A stretch of 64,000 bases of DNA. Source: Takakia lepidozioides. Taxonomy: Eukaryota > Streptophyta > Takakiopsida > Takakiales > Takakiaceae. A program made the position numbers and the translations under genes. The notes beneath the pieces were generated by a model. That model saw only the letters and a list, made by a program, of their open reading frames with translations, searched no databases and had not been told where the DNA came from. The stretch spans positions 71,032,756 through 71,096,755 of the forward strand of contig CM060731.1 in the NCBI GenBank assembly GCA_030704615.1, given 5' to 3'. This document shows, one piece after another, positions 32,925 through 45,054 of this stretch; position 1 is the stretch's first letter, and the number at the start of each line of letters is the position of its first letter.

Positions 32925-33503
32925 TCACCAAGTCGACGGAACTTCGATAGCCCTCAAAACAAGCTCATTACTGATGCGGCACCTGGAGGTAAACTGCAAT
33001 GTGGTCGTTCTGGTGCCCTTGGTAGAGCTAACGACAATGTCATGCCCAACAATGATACCACCATCATACATTGACAAGGTCACTGTGGGCCTCATGTGCC
33101 CGTGCGATTCGTCTTCGCAACTCAGCCGAATGTCTCCATACACTGGAAGAGCGGAGTGAACTCCACGAATATAGTTTTCCCCGGTGCCGTCCTCCCTGGT
33201 CCACTGGTAGCAGTTCCAGCGCCAAAGCAAGGCCGTGCGTGATCTGTCCGACATCCCATTCTAGCTTGATATATCGAGGTCAACAATTTTCAAGACCCAC
33301 GGACCACATTGACCCTCGCCCTCACCTCGCTCAAAGTGGTAATAGCCCTCCAAATACTCCATTGCGCGCAAAGACTCCCGCTTGATTCCAGAAGCGTCAG
33401 TGAAAACAGAGAGCCAGACAATGATGTCTCCTGATTCTGGTTTGAACATAGCATAATCGTGGCCATGATAAGGGCAGTCACCATGATTTCGGCGGCACGA
33501 CAT
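32925..33503 (-). pseudogene. Unrecognised ~190-codon protein with one in-frame stop
   Basis: On the minus strand an ATG at 33503 starts MSCRRNHGDCPYHGHDY, with DIIVWLSVFTDASG and GPWVLKIVDLDISS. A TAG at 33261-33263 follows, and the frame continues with NGMSDRSRTALLWRWNCYQW, GDIRLSCEDES and IVVSSTKGTRTT to a TGA. Two Trp-rich, beta-like halves suggest a small domain repeated or extended. I do not recognise the family. It lies just 3' of the copy B palindrome cluster. Confidence 0.4.
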
Positions 33504-35266
33504 CCTTGAAAAAGATTAGCGGAGTACGCTCAATGATAGCAACTCCCGGATGGAGGAGGCAGCAGCGCGGTGGCTGGAAGAAGTTCAAGCAAACGCTGCA
33601 ATTCCTCACAAACACTCCAGGGCGCATTTAAATTTCCCCCCTATAGGACTCATGAACTGGATGCATCATCACTGAATATGTGAAGAGTAGACCTACACAT
33701 AGACCCAACTTGACAACAGACATCTGCTACAACCAGCACTTGTTTTGACAGTTCCACATATGCACTGTCTGTACTGTTGCAGGGTCTTGTAGCTCACTAG
33801 TGTTCTTTCTTGCGGCCTGCTGGCTGCTGCACCCCACCAAACTTTCAAAGAGATTGAGCAACGACAACACCTTCATCTTTCAAAGAGAGACTGAGCATCC
33901 TTCATTTCAAAATGACCCACGACCTTCGGCTATGGCGTACAAGAAGGAGGAGAGCCAGGAGAAACGGCGAGCAAACGTGGCGAGGGAGAACGGGCACGGG
34001 TAGCGAACGATGCTTTAAAACTAAAACTTCGCGCTAACCGTCGTTACGGTAACTTTTCGGTGCGGCAGAGATTATTTTAGTTGGAGCAGCTGTTAGGAAA
34101 ACGGGTTTGCTAAGTCGTTAGCAGGTGTTCTTCGCTAGCAGCGCGGTGTGGCTGGGGCCTTAGCTTGTTTTAGTATCCACCGGGTTTGGTATTAAGCAAA
34201 TTTGAATTTCCAATATCCACCGTATATGTGCAATAATTTCAAAATCTGCCGGATATGAATAATTCCGGATGTCAAAAATGTAATATCCGGCAGTTATAGA
34301 ATAACCCAGATACATGAATATAATAGTTTTAATAATTAATAATTAATAATTAATTAAAAAAATAAATTAAACAAATATAAAAATCAATGAGTTGAGATTA
34401 AAATTATGATTTTGAATAATTAATGAATTATTCAATCGAGTAAACATGATTGTTTTTTATATCCGGTTCCTATTCAGCCTGGGGCATAGATTCCGGGTAT
34501 CAATTCAGTTCTAGCCACTAATACATCAAGCGGATATCATCCAATCCGGGTGAGATTTATCATATCCACTCGATATCCAAAAAAAAAAAAATCTAGATCC
34601 GGATCCATTGATATAATCCGGGCTGATATTCTAATGGGTCCATATCAGCCCACTAGTACAAACCCGTTTATTTTAGTGTCGACTGAAGGTTGGAGACTAG
34701 TTTTAGTGTAGAGCATGAATATGATTTCTGTGCGTTTGCTTGGTGCTACCCACTGAACGAGCCTCTTCGTTATCCTAATTTCATCTTAGCTACTGGTGGT
34801 TTCATAACTTTTCCTCTCTTTGAAGTAGTAATAATAATGACTTTCATATTGATATTCAAGTAAAGAAAACTTCTAAGTAAACAAGCGGCAAAAGTGAGGT
34901 GTGATTAGTGTTGTAACTAGTGTCTACTATACCTTATGTTATTTTACCATGCACAAATTGTGATTGCTTATTTTCTAGCATGTCAATATCCTAGGTGACA
35001 TACTCAACTGAACACATGCCACTGAATGTTTCTGGACTAACAAGGGTGTAAGGACAGGACAGTCACCAGATTTTTTCCATTGACTTCAATATGGTGCTAA
35101 GTTAAGAAAAAATTCTTCAGAAAATTAAGAGCATGTGCATATCTTCCTCCCACACCCACCTACCAATTTCCAGGACAATCAGCCGCAGATCCAGAAAACA
35201 CCCCTAGTGAATGTGGCGCCCATTTAAAAACTTAAATTTTAGTTTTTTAAAGATTTGAGCCATGGG
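33504..35266. other. No supportable gene; AT-rich with ATATCCGG/ATATCCACC motifs
   Basis: The stretch 34150-34640 is AT-rich with repeated TATCCACCG, ATATCCGG and CCGGGT motifs, probably a decayed repeat. No coding sequence is visible. Confidence 0.4.
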
Positions 35267-35851
35267 TGTCACGGACATAGCCCAGAGAAACTTACCAGGA
35301 GTAAATACTAGAAGTTATCAAGTTACCATGTTACCAAAAATTATCGTGATCTACCATGATCTACCATGATGGAGAAGTTTTCTCCAAAGGAAGCTTCCTA
35401 AGCAGTTTCCCAAGTTACCCTCGGTAATTTGATAAACTCCCGGTAACTTGATAACTAATGATAACTTATGGTACCTCCTTTGTTTAAGAAAACTTCTCCA
35501 TCAAGAAACCTCCTTTGGGGAAGCCTCTTAGGGAACCTCCTAGTAGCCAGTATATATAGGAGGCGAGACTGGACACTCTTCAGTCTCGCCAACACAAGTT
35601 CAAGCTACTCTTGTTTCCAGTCCCAGTACTCCAGTCCAGCTTCCAGTACTCTAGTCTAGTTTCCAATATCTAGTACTCTAGTCTAGTATCCAAGTCAAGT
35701 TTCAGTATCTTGTACTCTTGTCCATTGATATAAAGATCATCTTGATTCATACCCATCATGCATTCGGCCACGCCGACCTTGACTTCTTGTCTAGTCTTGT
35801 ACCTCTAGTCTGATCTATTGTTTGTGTTCAGTCATGCTCTCGTCCTTGACA
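35267..35851 (+). repeat. 5' LTR of Ty3 element 2
   Basis: It is bounded by TG...CA. It holds a TATA-like tatatatagg near 35551-35560 and repeated CCAGTACTCTAGTC units near 35625-35680. The 3' LTR matches it with scattered differences and small indels, so the element is not recent. No clear tRNA primer-binding site follows. Confidence 0.88.
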
Positions 35852-35889
35852 GTTTGACGAGACTAAAGTTTGTTCCTTAGTTAGTTAAG

Positions 35890-37265
35890 ATGGAATGCAC
35901 ATTTGCGGAAATGGTCGTCACATTGCAGAGTCTTCAGCTCCAGATGTAAGAACTTCGTACCTCTACCGTCCAATTACAAGCTGATCAGTCTCAAGATCTT
36001 GGCAACGCTCTCCACAATTTGCAACAACAAATTTCAGAGTTAAAAGAGTCGAACAATGGATCTTCAACCATACGAGTCTCTACTGCAACAGCTCCTACTG
36101 CAACGATTCTCTTTAACAGATTACGAGATAACCAAAGATCAGCATGCCCGAGAAATTTGATGGGACAAGATCAAAATTTCGCGGTTTTGTTCAACAAATA
36201 CGACTATTCCTACGACTACATCCACAACGCTACCCCGATGAAGGTATTCAAGTGGGATTCGTGGGCACCCTTCTATCAGACACTGTCTTATCTTGGTTTG
36301 CACCACTATTAGAAAAAAATTCGCATTTACTATACAATTTTGAAGCATTCATGTCCGAGTTCACTGCAACGTTTGGAGAAAATGATAGGGAGAGAGTTGC
36401 AGAGACAAAGATGCGAAATCTTCGACAATGAGCATGTCCTGCTTCCGTTTATGCTGCCAAATTTTGACAACTTGTGTGCGACCTCGACTAGAATAAGAAG
36501 AGCCTCATTAGTCAGTTTTGATGTTGACTAAAAGAGGATGTAAAAGATTTGTTGCTGACAATGTCAAACGTGAGCACATTGAGCGAATTCATCACCCAAG
36601 TCATTGCATGCGATAATCGTTTGTTCGAAAGACATCAAGAGAAGCGATCTGGATGGTCGACGACGCATCATGTCACTGCTACTACGGCACCAAACACAAC
36701 GATCCATCAGACATCCGGTAGTGATCCTATGCAGATTGATGCTGTCCGATTTAAGCCATTGACGCCACAAAAAAAAACAAAGACAGCGCTCGAATGGATT
36801 ATGCTTCTATTGTGGAGAAAAAGATTACATAGCATTAAACTGCCCCAACAAGAGAATATTCAAAGCTCGAGGCGCAACTCAAGTGTTCGATATGATGAGG
36901 TCGAAAAACGAAGATGTCCAATCACAGTAGGGACCATGCGGCTGGACACCACAAATTTCTCACCAAAAAAATGTCTCTTTCTACCTCCAGACCCTGCACC
37001 TTGCTTCACAGTTCCGGTAAAAATCAGAGTGCAAAATCGAGATATCTTTGTAGAAGCACTTTTGGACTCAGGGGCTTCAGCATGTTTTATTCACAAAAAC
37101 TTTGCGAAGCAACACAATTTAACGCTCGTAAAGAAGAAACTTTCGGCCCCCGTTGAAGTCATCAATGGACGACTGTTAGCATCAGGAAATGTTGACCATG
37201 AAACTCGACCACTTGAAGTGAAGCTTGAAGATCAAACATCACATATTGTTTTCAACATCATCTAG
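35890..37265 (+). pseudogene. Ty3 element 2 gag and protease fragments
   Basis: An ATG at 35890 starts a frame that stops at 35948-35950; Gag fragments continue in other frames (PEKFDGTRSKFRGFVQQI near 36145). Protease is recognised by EALLDSGASACFIH at about 37049-37090. The zinc knuckle region is not intact. Several frameshifts separate the pieces. Confidence 0.8.
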
Positions 37266-37642
37266 TCTCCAACGAATCGTGTGATCCTTGGACTTCCCTA
37301 GTTCATACTTCACAATCTTGACATCGACTGGCGATCGCGAAAAATTTCTGCAAAACAAAAATGTAGAAATATCAAAGGTATTCAACCCCCGTTCCTTGGA
37401 GCTAGAGCTTTTATGAGAGTTACCAAAAATGATGCGGCATTTGCACTTTATGCGATTCCGATCAAGACCACAACAGACAAAGGTACTTCGACATTACCCA
37501 CTCAATATCAAGATTTCAAGGATGTCTTCGAGAAGAAAATGCAGACATATTGCCAGAACATCGACCTTATGACTGTGCAATTGAGTTACAAGAAGGAGCC
37601 CAACCACCATTCGGCCCAATCTATAACTTATCCTAGACGGAG

Positions 37643-40367
37643 TTGGCTGCATTACGTGAGTGCATTGACGAAAATTTGTCGAAGAACTTCATCCGACATT
37701 CAAAATCACCTGCGGGGGCGCCTATCTTGTTTGTGAAAAATAAAGACGGATCATTACGCATGTGTGTGGACTATCGCGGTCTCAACAAAGTCACAATTAA
37801 GAATCGTTATCCGTTGCCACTGATTTCTGGGTTTCTCGACCAATTGGGACGATCCAAAATTGACTTGAGATGAGCTTATAACCTTGTACGGATAAAAGAA
37901 GGAGACGAATGGAAAACCACTTTTCGAACAGGGTATGGACATTTTGAATACAGTGTTGTGCCTTTCGGTCTTACAAATGCTCCAGCAATTTTCCAACATA
38001 TGACGAATGACATCTTTCGAGAATTTTTAGATGACTTTGTAGTCATCTATTTGGACGACATTTTGATGATTCACAAAATGAAAAAGAACATGGCCGTCAT
38101 GTACGCCTTGTCCTTGATAAATTAAGAGAAAGATGACTATATGTCAACTTGGAAAAATGTCTTTTCCATCAATCTGAGGTCGAATTTCTGGGCTACATTA
38201 TTTCCGACAAATGCGTCTTTATGGATCAGAAGAATATACAAACCGTCATCGAGTGGATTAAACCAACTTCAGTCCGAGATGTACAATGTTTTCTGGGATT
38301 TGCAAATTTCTATAGAATCTTCATCAAGGACTACTCCAAAATTGCTGCACCATTGACACGATTCACAAATAAAGACAAATTTGTATGGGACGAGAAGGCT
38401 GACCAAGCATTTGAAAGGCTGAAGCAGGCACTTATAACGGCTCCAATACTGATACATGCAGACCCATCTAAACCATTCTTTTTAGAAGCAGATGCATCGG
38501 ACTTTGTACTTGGCGCGGTACTCTCTCAATACGGTATAGATGGTCGACTCCACCCTGTTGGTTTTCGTTCTCGCAAATTTTCCGCTCCGGAGATCAATTA
38601 TGAAATCCATGACAAAGAACTTCTAGCGATTATCGATGTTTTTGAGGAGTGGCGTCATCTATTGGAGGGAGCTAAACATCAGGTCACTGTCTATACCGAT
38701 CACAAAAACCTCGAGTATTTTATGAGTGCTCGTGTTTTGAATCGATGTCAAGCGAGATGGAGTATGTCACTAGCAAGGTTTGATTTTGTTATTACCTACC
38801 GTCTCGGACATCTTCAAGGAAAACCAGATGCTCTTTCTCGACGATCGTATCTTGCGCCAAAATAAGGGGATGCAGCTTTTGACCAACAAAAATCCATCAT
38901 CTTGAAACCAGCAAATCTCCAATTGAATATGTTATCAATGTCCACCTATGACGATGCAGAGATCATAAAGGAGATTCAGGAAGCACTGAAGAGCGACCAA
39001 TTTGCTACGACACTACGAAGTCAACTAAATCAACCTCGAGACAACCCATATGTTACAAACGACTTCGAATTCAAAGATGATTTACTTTAATTCAAGGGAC
39101 TTCTCTATGTATCTCCAGGACCTACACGACTGCGAATTCTTCAAACATGTCATGATATTCCAGCTGAAGGACATTTCGGCTTCAACAAAACAATGGAATT
39201 GATATCCAGGAACTATTGGTGGCCGCAGATGTGGAAACTCGTGAAAGAATTTATAAAATCTTGCGACACGTGTGCTAGAGCGAAGGGACCACGACATTGA
39301 CCTTACGGCCTTCTTCAACCATTACCCATTCCCAATGGTCCATGGTCGTCCGTGTCTATGGACTTTATTACGGACCTTCCTATTTCCAAGACCACCGATT
39401 CAATCCTTGTTATTGTAGATCGTTTTACAAAGATGACACATTTCATTCCATGTAATAAGACGGTTACCGGCGAGGAAACTGCAAGATTCTTCCTCAATAA
39501 TATCTACCGCATTCATGGACTCCCGAAAGACATCGTATCTGATTGAGGACCACAGTTCATATCAAATTTATGGAGGGGATTATTTCACATATTGGATACT
39601 AAGATCAACTTCTTTACAACTAATCATTCACAGACTGATGGTCAAACCGAACGTGTAAACCAGATTTTGGAACAGTATCTTCGCTGTACGATAAATTATC
39701 ACCAAGGTAATTGGACGGACCTTCTGTCATGGCTGAGTTTGCGTACAACAACACTATACATTCTTCGACCAAGCAAACTCTATTTTTCTCCAATTATGGT
39801 CATCATCCTCGAGCAAACCCTTTCCACATGAAGACTGTTGGAAGCCCTGCTGTAGAAAACCTTTCTACTCATCTTGCTACGATTCACAAGGAGCTTACAT
39901 TTCACCTCGTAGAAGCTCAAAAACAATACAAGGAGTATGCAGATCAACATCGCCAACTCCAACCCCAGTTCAAGGTCGGAGATCGTGTGTGGCTTCTTCG
40001 ACGGGACATACAAACCTCGCGTCCATCAAAGAAGTTGGATTATCAATGCCTGGGACCATTCAAAATTATTCGACAAATAAATCCGGTCAGTTTTCGGCTT
40101 GAACTCCCACGAAGTATGCGCATCCATCCAGTCTTTCATGTTTCATTATTAGAGTTGTATCATCCATCGAATATTCCAGGGAGAGTCTCCGTACCACCTC
40201 TACCAATCAAAGTCAATCAGAAAATTGAGTATGAAGTCAACGAAGTCCTGGACTCTCGCATCAAGTATAAACGTCTTGAGTATTTCGTACATTGGAAAAG
40301 CTATGACATTAACGAACGAACGTGGGAACCTTCATCCAACCTCGCCAATGCATCTGACAAACTCTAA
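37643..40367 (+). pseudogene. Ty3 element 2 pol with chromodomain, broken
   Basis: Reverse transcriptase pieces: [20 protein letters not shown] (37683) and VIYLDDILM (about 38042-38068), with a TGA after IDLR near 37871. RNase H: FFLEADASDFVLG at about 38476. Integrase: C..C near 39262-39273 and MDFITDLPISK at 39358, with TGA codons near 39298 and 39543. Chromodomain: IEYEVNEVLDSR and YFVHWKSYDINERTWEP at about 40224-40330. The order matches element 1, but the two are only distantly related at protein level. Confidence 0.9.
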
Positions 40368-40569
40368 GAGTTTCATCAACTGTATCTAGCTAAGCCCCGA
40401 GCTACATGTCAATAAGACGTCACAACGATGATGTTAGCCAAGTTAGCTTCAAGGTGAAGACTCTACATTCAGTGTAGCTGATACACACTAAGGATGGAGG
40501 TTCTCCAACGCTAAGCAAGTCCAAGATTTTACCACTCCTCGAGGAACTCAGCACTAGAGGAGGGGGTGA

Positions 40570-41133
40570 TGTCACGGACATAGCCCAGAGGAACTTACCA
40601 GGAGTAGTTATTAGAAGTTACCAAGTTACCATGTTACCGAAGTTACCGTGATCTACCATGATCTACCAGGATTTACCATAAGTTATCAAGTTACTAGGAG
40701 TTTACCAAATTACCGAAAATAACTTGGGAGACTTCTCATGCAGCTTCTTTTGGAGGAAACTTCTCCATCAATAAACCTCCTTTGGGGAAGCCTCTTAGAG
40801 AACCTCCTAGTAGCCAGTATATATAGGAGGCGAGACTGGACACTCTTCAGTCTCGCCAATTCAAGTTCAAGCTACTCTTGTTTCCAGTCCCAATACTCCA
40901 GTCCAGCTTCCAGTACTCTAGTCCAGTTTCCAGTATCTAGTACTCTAGTCCAGTTTCCAGCATTCCAGTATCCAAGTCAAGTTCCAGTATCTTGTACTCT
41001 TGTCCATTGATATAAAGATCATCTTGATTCATACCCATAATACATTCGGCCACGCAGACCTTGACTTCTTGTCTAGTCTTGTATCTCTAGTCTGATCTCT
41101 TGTTTGTGTTCAGTCATGCTCTCGTCCTTGACA
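40570..41133 (+). repeat. 3' LTR of Ty3 element 2
   Basis: It starts after AGAGGAGGGGGTGA, a good polypurine tract at about 40555-40569, and ends CCTTGACA. Confidence 0.9.
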
Positions 41134-41324
41134 ACGAGATCAACTCCGATTGAATAGGGCTTCATCCCCTGGGGATCCCTCATCCAACAAGCTAAAAAGA
41201 AGTCCAATTTGGCCAACGCACGTGGTATTGCCACTTGGTCAAACTTGGGCAAATCCCCTCATAATGACTTTTTCACATAGATGTGAAGGAAATTAATAAT
41301 ATTTGATGCCCCAAAGGCAGTATA

Positions 41325-41480
41325 AATTATGGTGTCTCTTCACCCCAAAGGGTTACTTCTTTCCGTTAGGAAGGTGGACACCTTTGTGACACCAATTGGT
41401 GGATTGAACCCACAACCACTTCCGAGATGGTATGTGTCCATTACCACTGGGCTACAACTTGGTTGTGAAAACTTCATTTT
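41325..41480 (-). repeat. tRNA-derived SINE-like repeat
   Basis: On the minus strand TAGCCCAGTGGTAATGG fits a polymerase III A box, and ~35 bases later GTGGGTTCAATCC fits a B box. A decayed relative lies at about 63020-63180. No full tRNA fold is evident, so a SINE is more likely than a tRNA gene. Confidence 0.55.
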
Positions 41481-41489
41481 CATGCTACG

Positions 41490-42700
41490 AATGAATCAAT
41501 ATAGCAATGAAAAAATATAATTATCTTCATCAAAACTTGACCCCTTGCTTGCCTGATGAGATAACTTTGCTTAACTCGAAATCAGGGCAATCAGCTGCCC
41601 AATCAGCTTGGCAGTCCACAAGAGGGGCCATTCTATGGCACCAATTTCATAAAAATTGAAGCACATCTCAAAAAACATGTAAGTAGGCCCTGAAGCCGAT
41701 TTTGGGCCTGGTGGATGTTCAAGGGTTAATGGACAGAGCCAACAAATAGACTACCACCAACTCAAGACTTATAATCACTACTACTCTAATAGCAATGGGG
41801 TAAGAACTTAATGCACACGTGCAACCTCTGTTAGAATAGTACGCCGATTTTTGGCATGTCAAATCTTCCCCACCCTCCCTTGAGAGTGACATGAAACTGA
41901 AGGAGTGTAAATTCCAGTCGGGGTTACGCTGGGTTGCACTTTGGGGAGTATAACACTGGGTTACACGACGGGGAGTGTAATTCCACTCGAGGTTACCCTG
42001 GGTTATACGAAGGTGTGTGTAACTCCACTCAGTGTAACTCACACTTGGTCTCAAAATTTGACTGTCTAAATTTGGCTAAGTTAAAATGGACTAAGAAGAC
42101 TTACATGAGAGACGAAGTTACAAAGGGTTACACCGATTGGGATACCGGTACCTGGGTTACACTACAATAGCCTCTCGTCACGAATTGAGCCTAGAACCTT
42201 GCAGCTTACACTGCAATCACCTCGCTAACACGCTACCCACCACAACATGAAATCCTCTTGGATTCTTAAGTATTTAATCGTGAAACCAAGGTAAAAGGGG
42301 GTGGGGATGATTTGACAGGGGCTGCCAGAGGAGCCCAGGTTGTTAGAATCCGGAGAAAGTACTGTCAAACCCTAAACCCTAAACTTGTCAAATGGCACAA
42401 GTGCATTAAGTTCTTACCTCATTCCTATTATCTCAAGGGTCTTCTAGGTATGATATTCTTTGTAAGCTAATGAACCTAAACCTCCATATATCTCTTAAAG
42501 TTTTCAAAAAAAAATCACGTCTCCAAAATAGTTCAAACACAAAACATCCTTCCGATTGTAAAATCACAGCTTTTATGTATGCTTGAAAACAAATGTTCCA
42601 AAGGTTGTCTTTATAATAGTCCACTACAATTCCTTTTGATTTTACAGTCCAATAACAATCCCAAGGGTAACCCTACCTTCTTCAGCATGTCTGGAACAAT
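41490..42700. other. No gene; GGTTAC/GTGTAA-rich patch and a tRNA-like fragment
   Basis: About 41925-42175 has many GGGTTAC and AGTGTAA repeats in both orientations. On the minus strand at about 42185-42250, TAGCGTGTTAGCGAGG followed by AAGGTTCTAGGCTC resembles A and B boxes of another decayed tRNA-derived repeat. A CCCTAAACCCTAAA run lies at about 42371. Confidence 0.4.
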
Positions 42701-42704
42701 GTTG

Positions 42705-42900
42705 GATAGGTATATTGATTACCCTGATATACCCGGCGGATATGGTAGGTACGTGGATGTATACCCTTATATCAGGGTATATTTTTTATGATATACCCTT
42801 ATCCTTATATTACCCTACATCAAGACGTCCAATATATCCTACTTTTCTGAAGGGTATAACGGTTGAAATGAAGGGTATATCTAATCAAGGTTTATAAGGG
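42705..42900. repeat. TA-rich repeat end (GATATACCC/GGGTATATC), 5' of hAT remnant
   Basis: Short inverted units TACCCTGATATACCC and ATCAGGGTATAT recur. The same ~200-base segment occurs at 63685-63925 with the same order. Its place 5' of a hAT-type coding remnant suggests it is the end region of that transposon. Confidence 0.7.
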
Positions 42901-43204
42901 TTAGGCATTACCTAGGATATAATTGAGCCGCCGTTCATGAATGTAGCTACGCTAGGATAGCCACATTCGACACGGGAAATCGTTCCTTTTTTATTTCATA
43001 TTCTAGTATTCTCTATTTCTCCTTCATGTCGACGGTTTTGCATCTAGTTACAAATAGATGTTAGTATGATCTTCAGTTCACGAGTATGGATACTCAAAAC
43101 GAGTATGTCATTGGCAATACCATTCGTGGGCAGCAAATGGATGGCAACTTTCTTGACGTAGAAGAAACTCCTCATATCGAGCAGTGTTGGCATTTTTACG
43201 TCAA

Positions 43205-43710
43205 ACAGTGAGGAGGCAGTTTCATTGGGCAGTGAGCAGATTCTCCGTTGCATTATATGTCATAGCAATGCTTGCGGTGCTGAACGTCTTGTCTTAAAGA
43301 CCATAGGTAGAAAAGGTCTCATAAAATATAACAAATTGCATGGCACTAATGCAATGAGGAAGCACATTGAAAATGAGCATGGAGAGGTGTCGAGTAGATA
43401 TCAGGCACTTTGTGTTGCTCATCGTAAGGATCCTTTGGAGCCACATGAACGAGAGCCCTCTAAGAAACGGCAAAAAGTCACACCGGGTGCCATTTCCAAA
43501 AAATTTGGTAGCACTATTCCCTACAATGATGAGAAGCAAAAGTCTTTCATGGAGGATCTGATATTGCTTATAGCAAAAGATTATTTCCCCTTGTCAAGTG
43601 TAGAAAATCTCTGGCTCAGATGTTGTGTTCTACGCTCAGACCCACGTTGTGTCTTTCCTTCTCGGAGAATGCTCACGGAAGAGATTTTGCCCACAATGGT
43701 TGAAGGGTAG
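43205..43710 (+). pseudogene. hAT transposase N-terminal fragment (BED finger)
   Basis: The frame encodes a C-x2-C (CIICHS) and H-x4-H (MRKHIENEH) BED-type finger at about 43249-43380. KDYFPLSSVENLWLR and CVFPSRRMLTEEILP follow at about 43576-43695, segments typical of the region before the hAT catalytic core. The frame ends at TAG 43708 and the catalytic RNase-H-like domain and dimerisation region are absent. No clear ATG begins it, so a 5' exon or start is lost. Confidence 0.7.
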
Positions 43711-44590
43711 GTGCAGACTACACTGGCTCAAAAGCGGCACTGAAAGTCCCTGAGAAAAAATTAATTAAATTTTTATTTAAAGATATTTGTTCAAATATAT
43801 TTTTATCTTCATAGGTAATGGTATACTAATCATATCTAGTAAATGGTCTCATCCCAAATATTTGAGATATTTTTTATTATGATTTTTAAAAAAAATTATT
43901 TAAAATTAATAATTATTTATTATTATCTTGTAGTTTATGAAATTTGTCCATATAACAATAAGCTCCTAGAGACAATAACAATATGTATATTCTTAGCAAA
44001 GATCTCCACCCAAATATGAGTTTTCAAAATTCTATGGACAAATCGTCATTTTGGGGGTTTTTTGGGTCCATAGTGTCTTGATGGATGGATGGAATTGTTC
44101 ACAAATTTATATTTGTGTCTATTCAAACATCGTGTATCTAGTTGTAAAGTCGATATATGAATTGGTTTTGCACAAATATGTTTTTCAGATGGCATTTGGG
44201 ACATTAGATGGATTGTGACAGTCCATTGAAATTCCCTACAAAAGTCCATAGCTTCATGAGATTTCATCCAAATTCCAAAATAATTGTACCCATACGTACA
44301 TATGGTAAGTGGCTAACCCATTCTAAGTCCATTTGCTATAAATGTATATTTATGTGTATAGGGTGAAGAATAATATGACGAGCAGTCAGTCGAAAACTAC
44401 AAATTGCAGTCCAAACTGAGCCAGTGTAGTTAGTTGGAGCAAATCTCTTTCATTTGATTCAGGTGTAACCATTCTGCTCGTATGCAGCCTCTCCGAAACC
44501 AGGTGGCGGTGATGGAGGGACAGATCTGCACCATTAGGCCAAGGCGAGAACCCGGCAGAGGTTTGTTAATGCTACTCACATCTGTTTTCG
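43711..44590. other. No supportable gene; AT-rich
   Basis: AT-rich sequence after the hAT fragment. I see no reading frame or repeat worth a call. Confidence 0.4.
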
Positions 44591-44599
44591 AGTGCGTTG

Positions 44600-44890
44600 T
44601 CCAGGGTTGTGTCAACGAAACCCTGAAACGCTTTCTCTTTTGCATCAGATGTGCTTGCATAGAGAAGTAAGAGAGTGCAAGATGCCAGGTTTGAGAGAGC
44701 AGCATCAGGCTTGCGTCACCGCAAGCCTGTTTCAGAGGACTCCAACGGCTTCACATTTCCCATTTTTCTGAATCACATTTATATCTGGACTGAAGCAAGG
44801 GCCCCCTCTCATAATGAAAGTAGCAAAACAATGACGTTATTAGACCTCTAAACCAGGCTTGCGTTGACGCAAGCCTGAAGTGGAGGCGCA
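44600..44890. repeat. CAGGCTTGCG palindromes upstream of the copy C array
   Basis: CAGGCTTGCGTCACCGCAAG (44707), its form with centre TG (44853) and a variant CAGGGTTGTG-TCAACGAAACCC (44603) are inverted repeats with 2-nt centres. Their arms differ from the neighbouring copy C array. Confidence 0.8.
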
Positions 44891-45054
44891 GAATTAGTAG
44901 CTTGAGCCATTGAGTGGCAGATCTTGTATGGGATTCATGATGGTGAGTAAGAGAGGAGGAACACTATGGAAGAGTATGTTTCAAAATCGGTACATGCTTG
45001 CGTTGACGATAGAATGAAACTTAGACATTGGTTCTTCCCCATTTGCATGACGCC

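Larger units (their letters stand above)
35267..41133 (+). mobile_element. Ty3/gypsy chromodomain retrotransposon (element 2), degenerate
   Basis: Direct repeats at 35267-35851 and 40570-41133 both start TGTCACGGACATAGCCCAGA and end CCTTGACA. Between them gag, protease, reverse transcriptase, RNase H, integrase and a chromodomain are recognisable in fragments. Flanking pentamers are atggg and acgag, which differ by two transitions and may be a decayed target duplication. Stops and frameshifts are numerous, and several stops fit CGA-to-TGA, as expected of old methylated DNA. Confidence 0.93.

Noticed and set aside
41325-41480. A functional tRNA gene
   Set aside because: A and B boxes are present but no acceptor stem or cloverleaf could be drawn; a SINE-like repeat is more likely.
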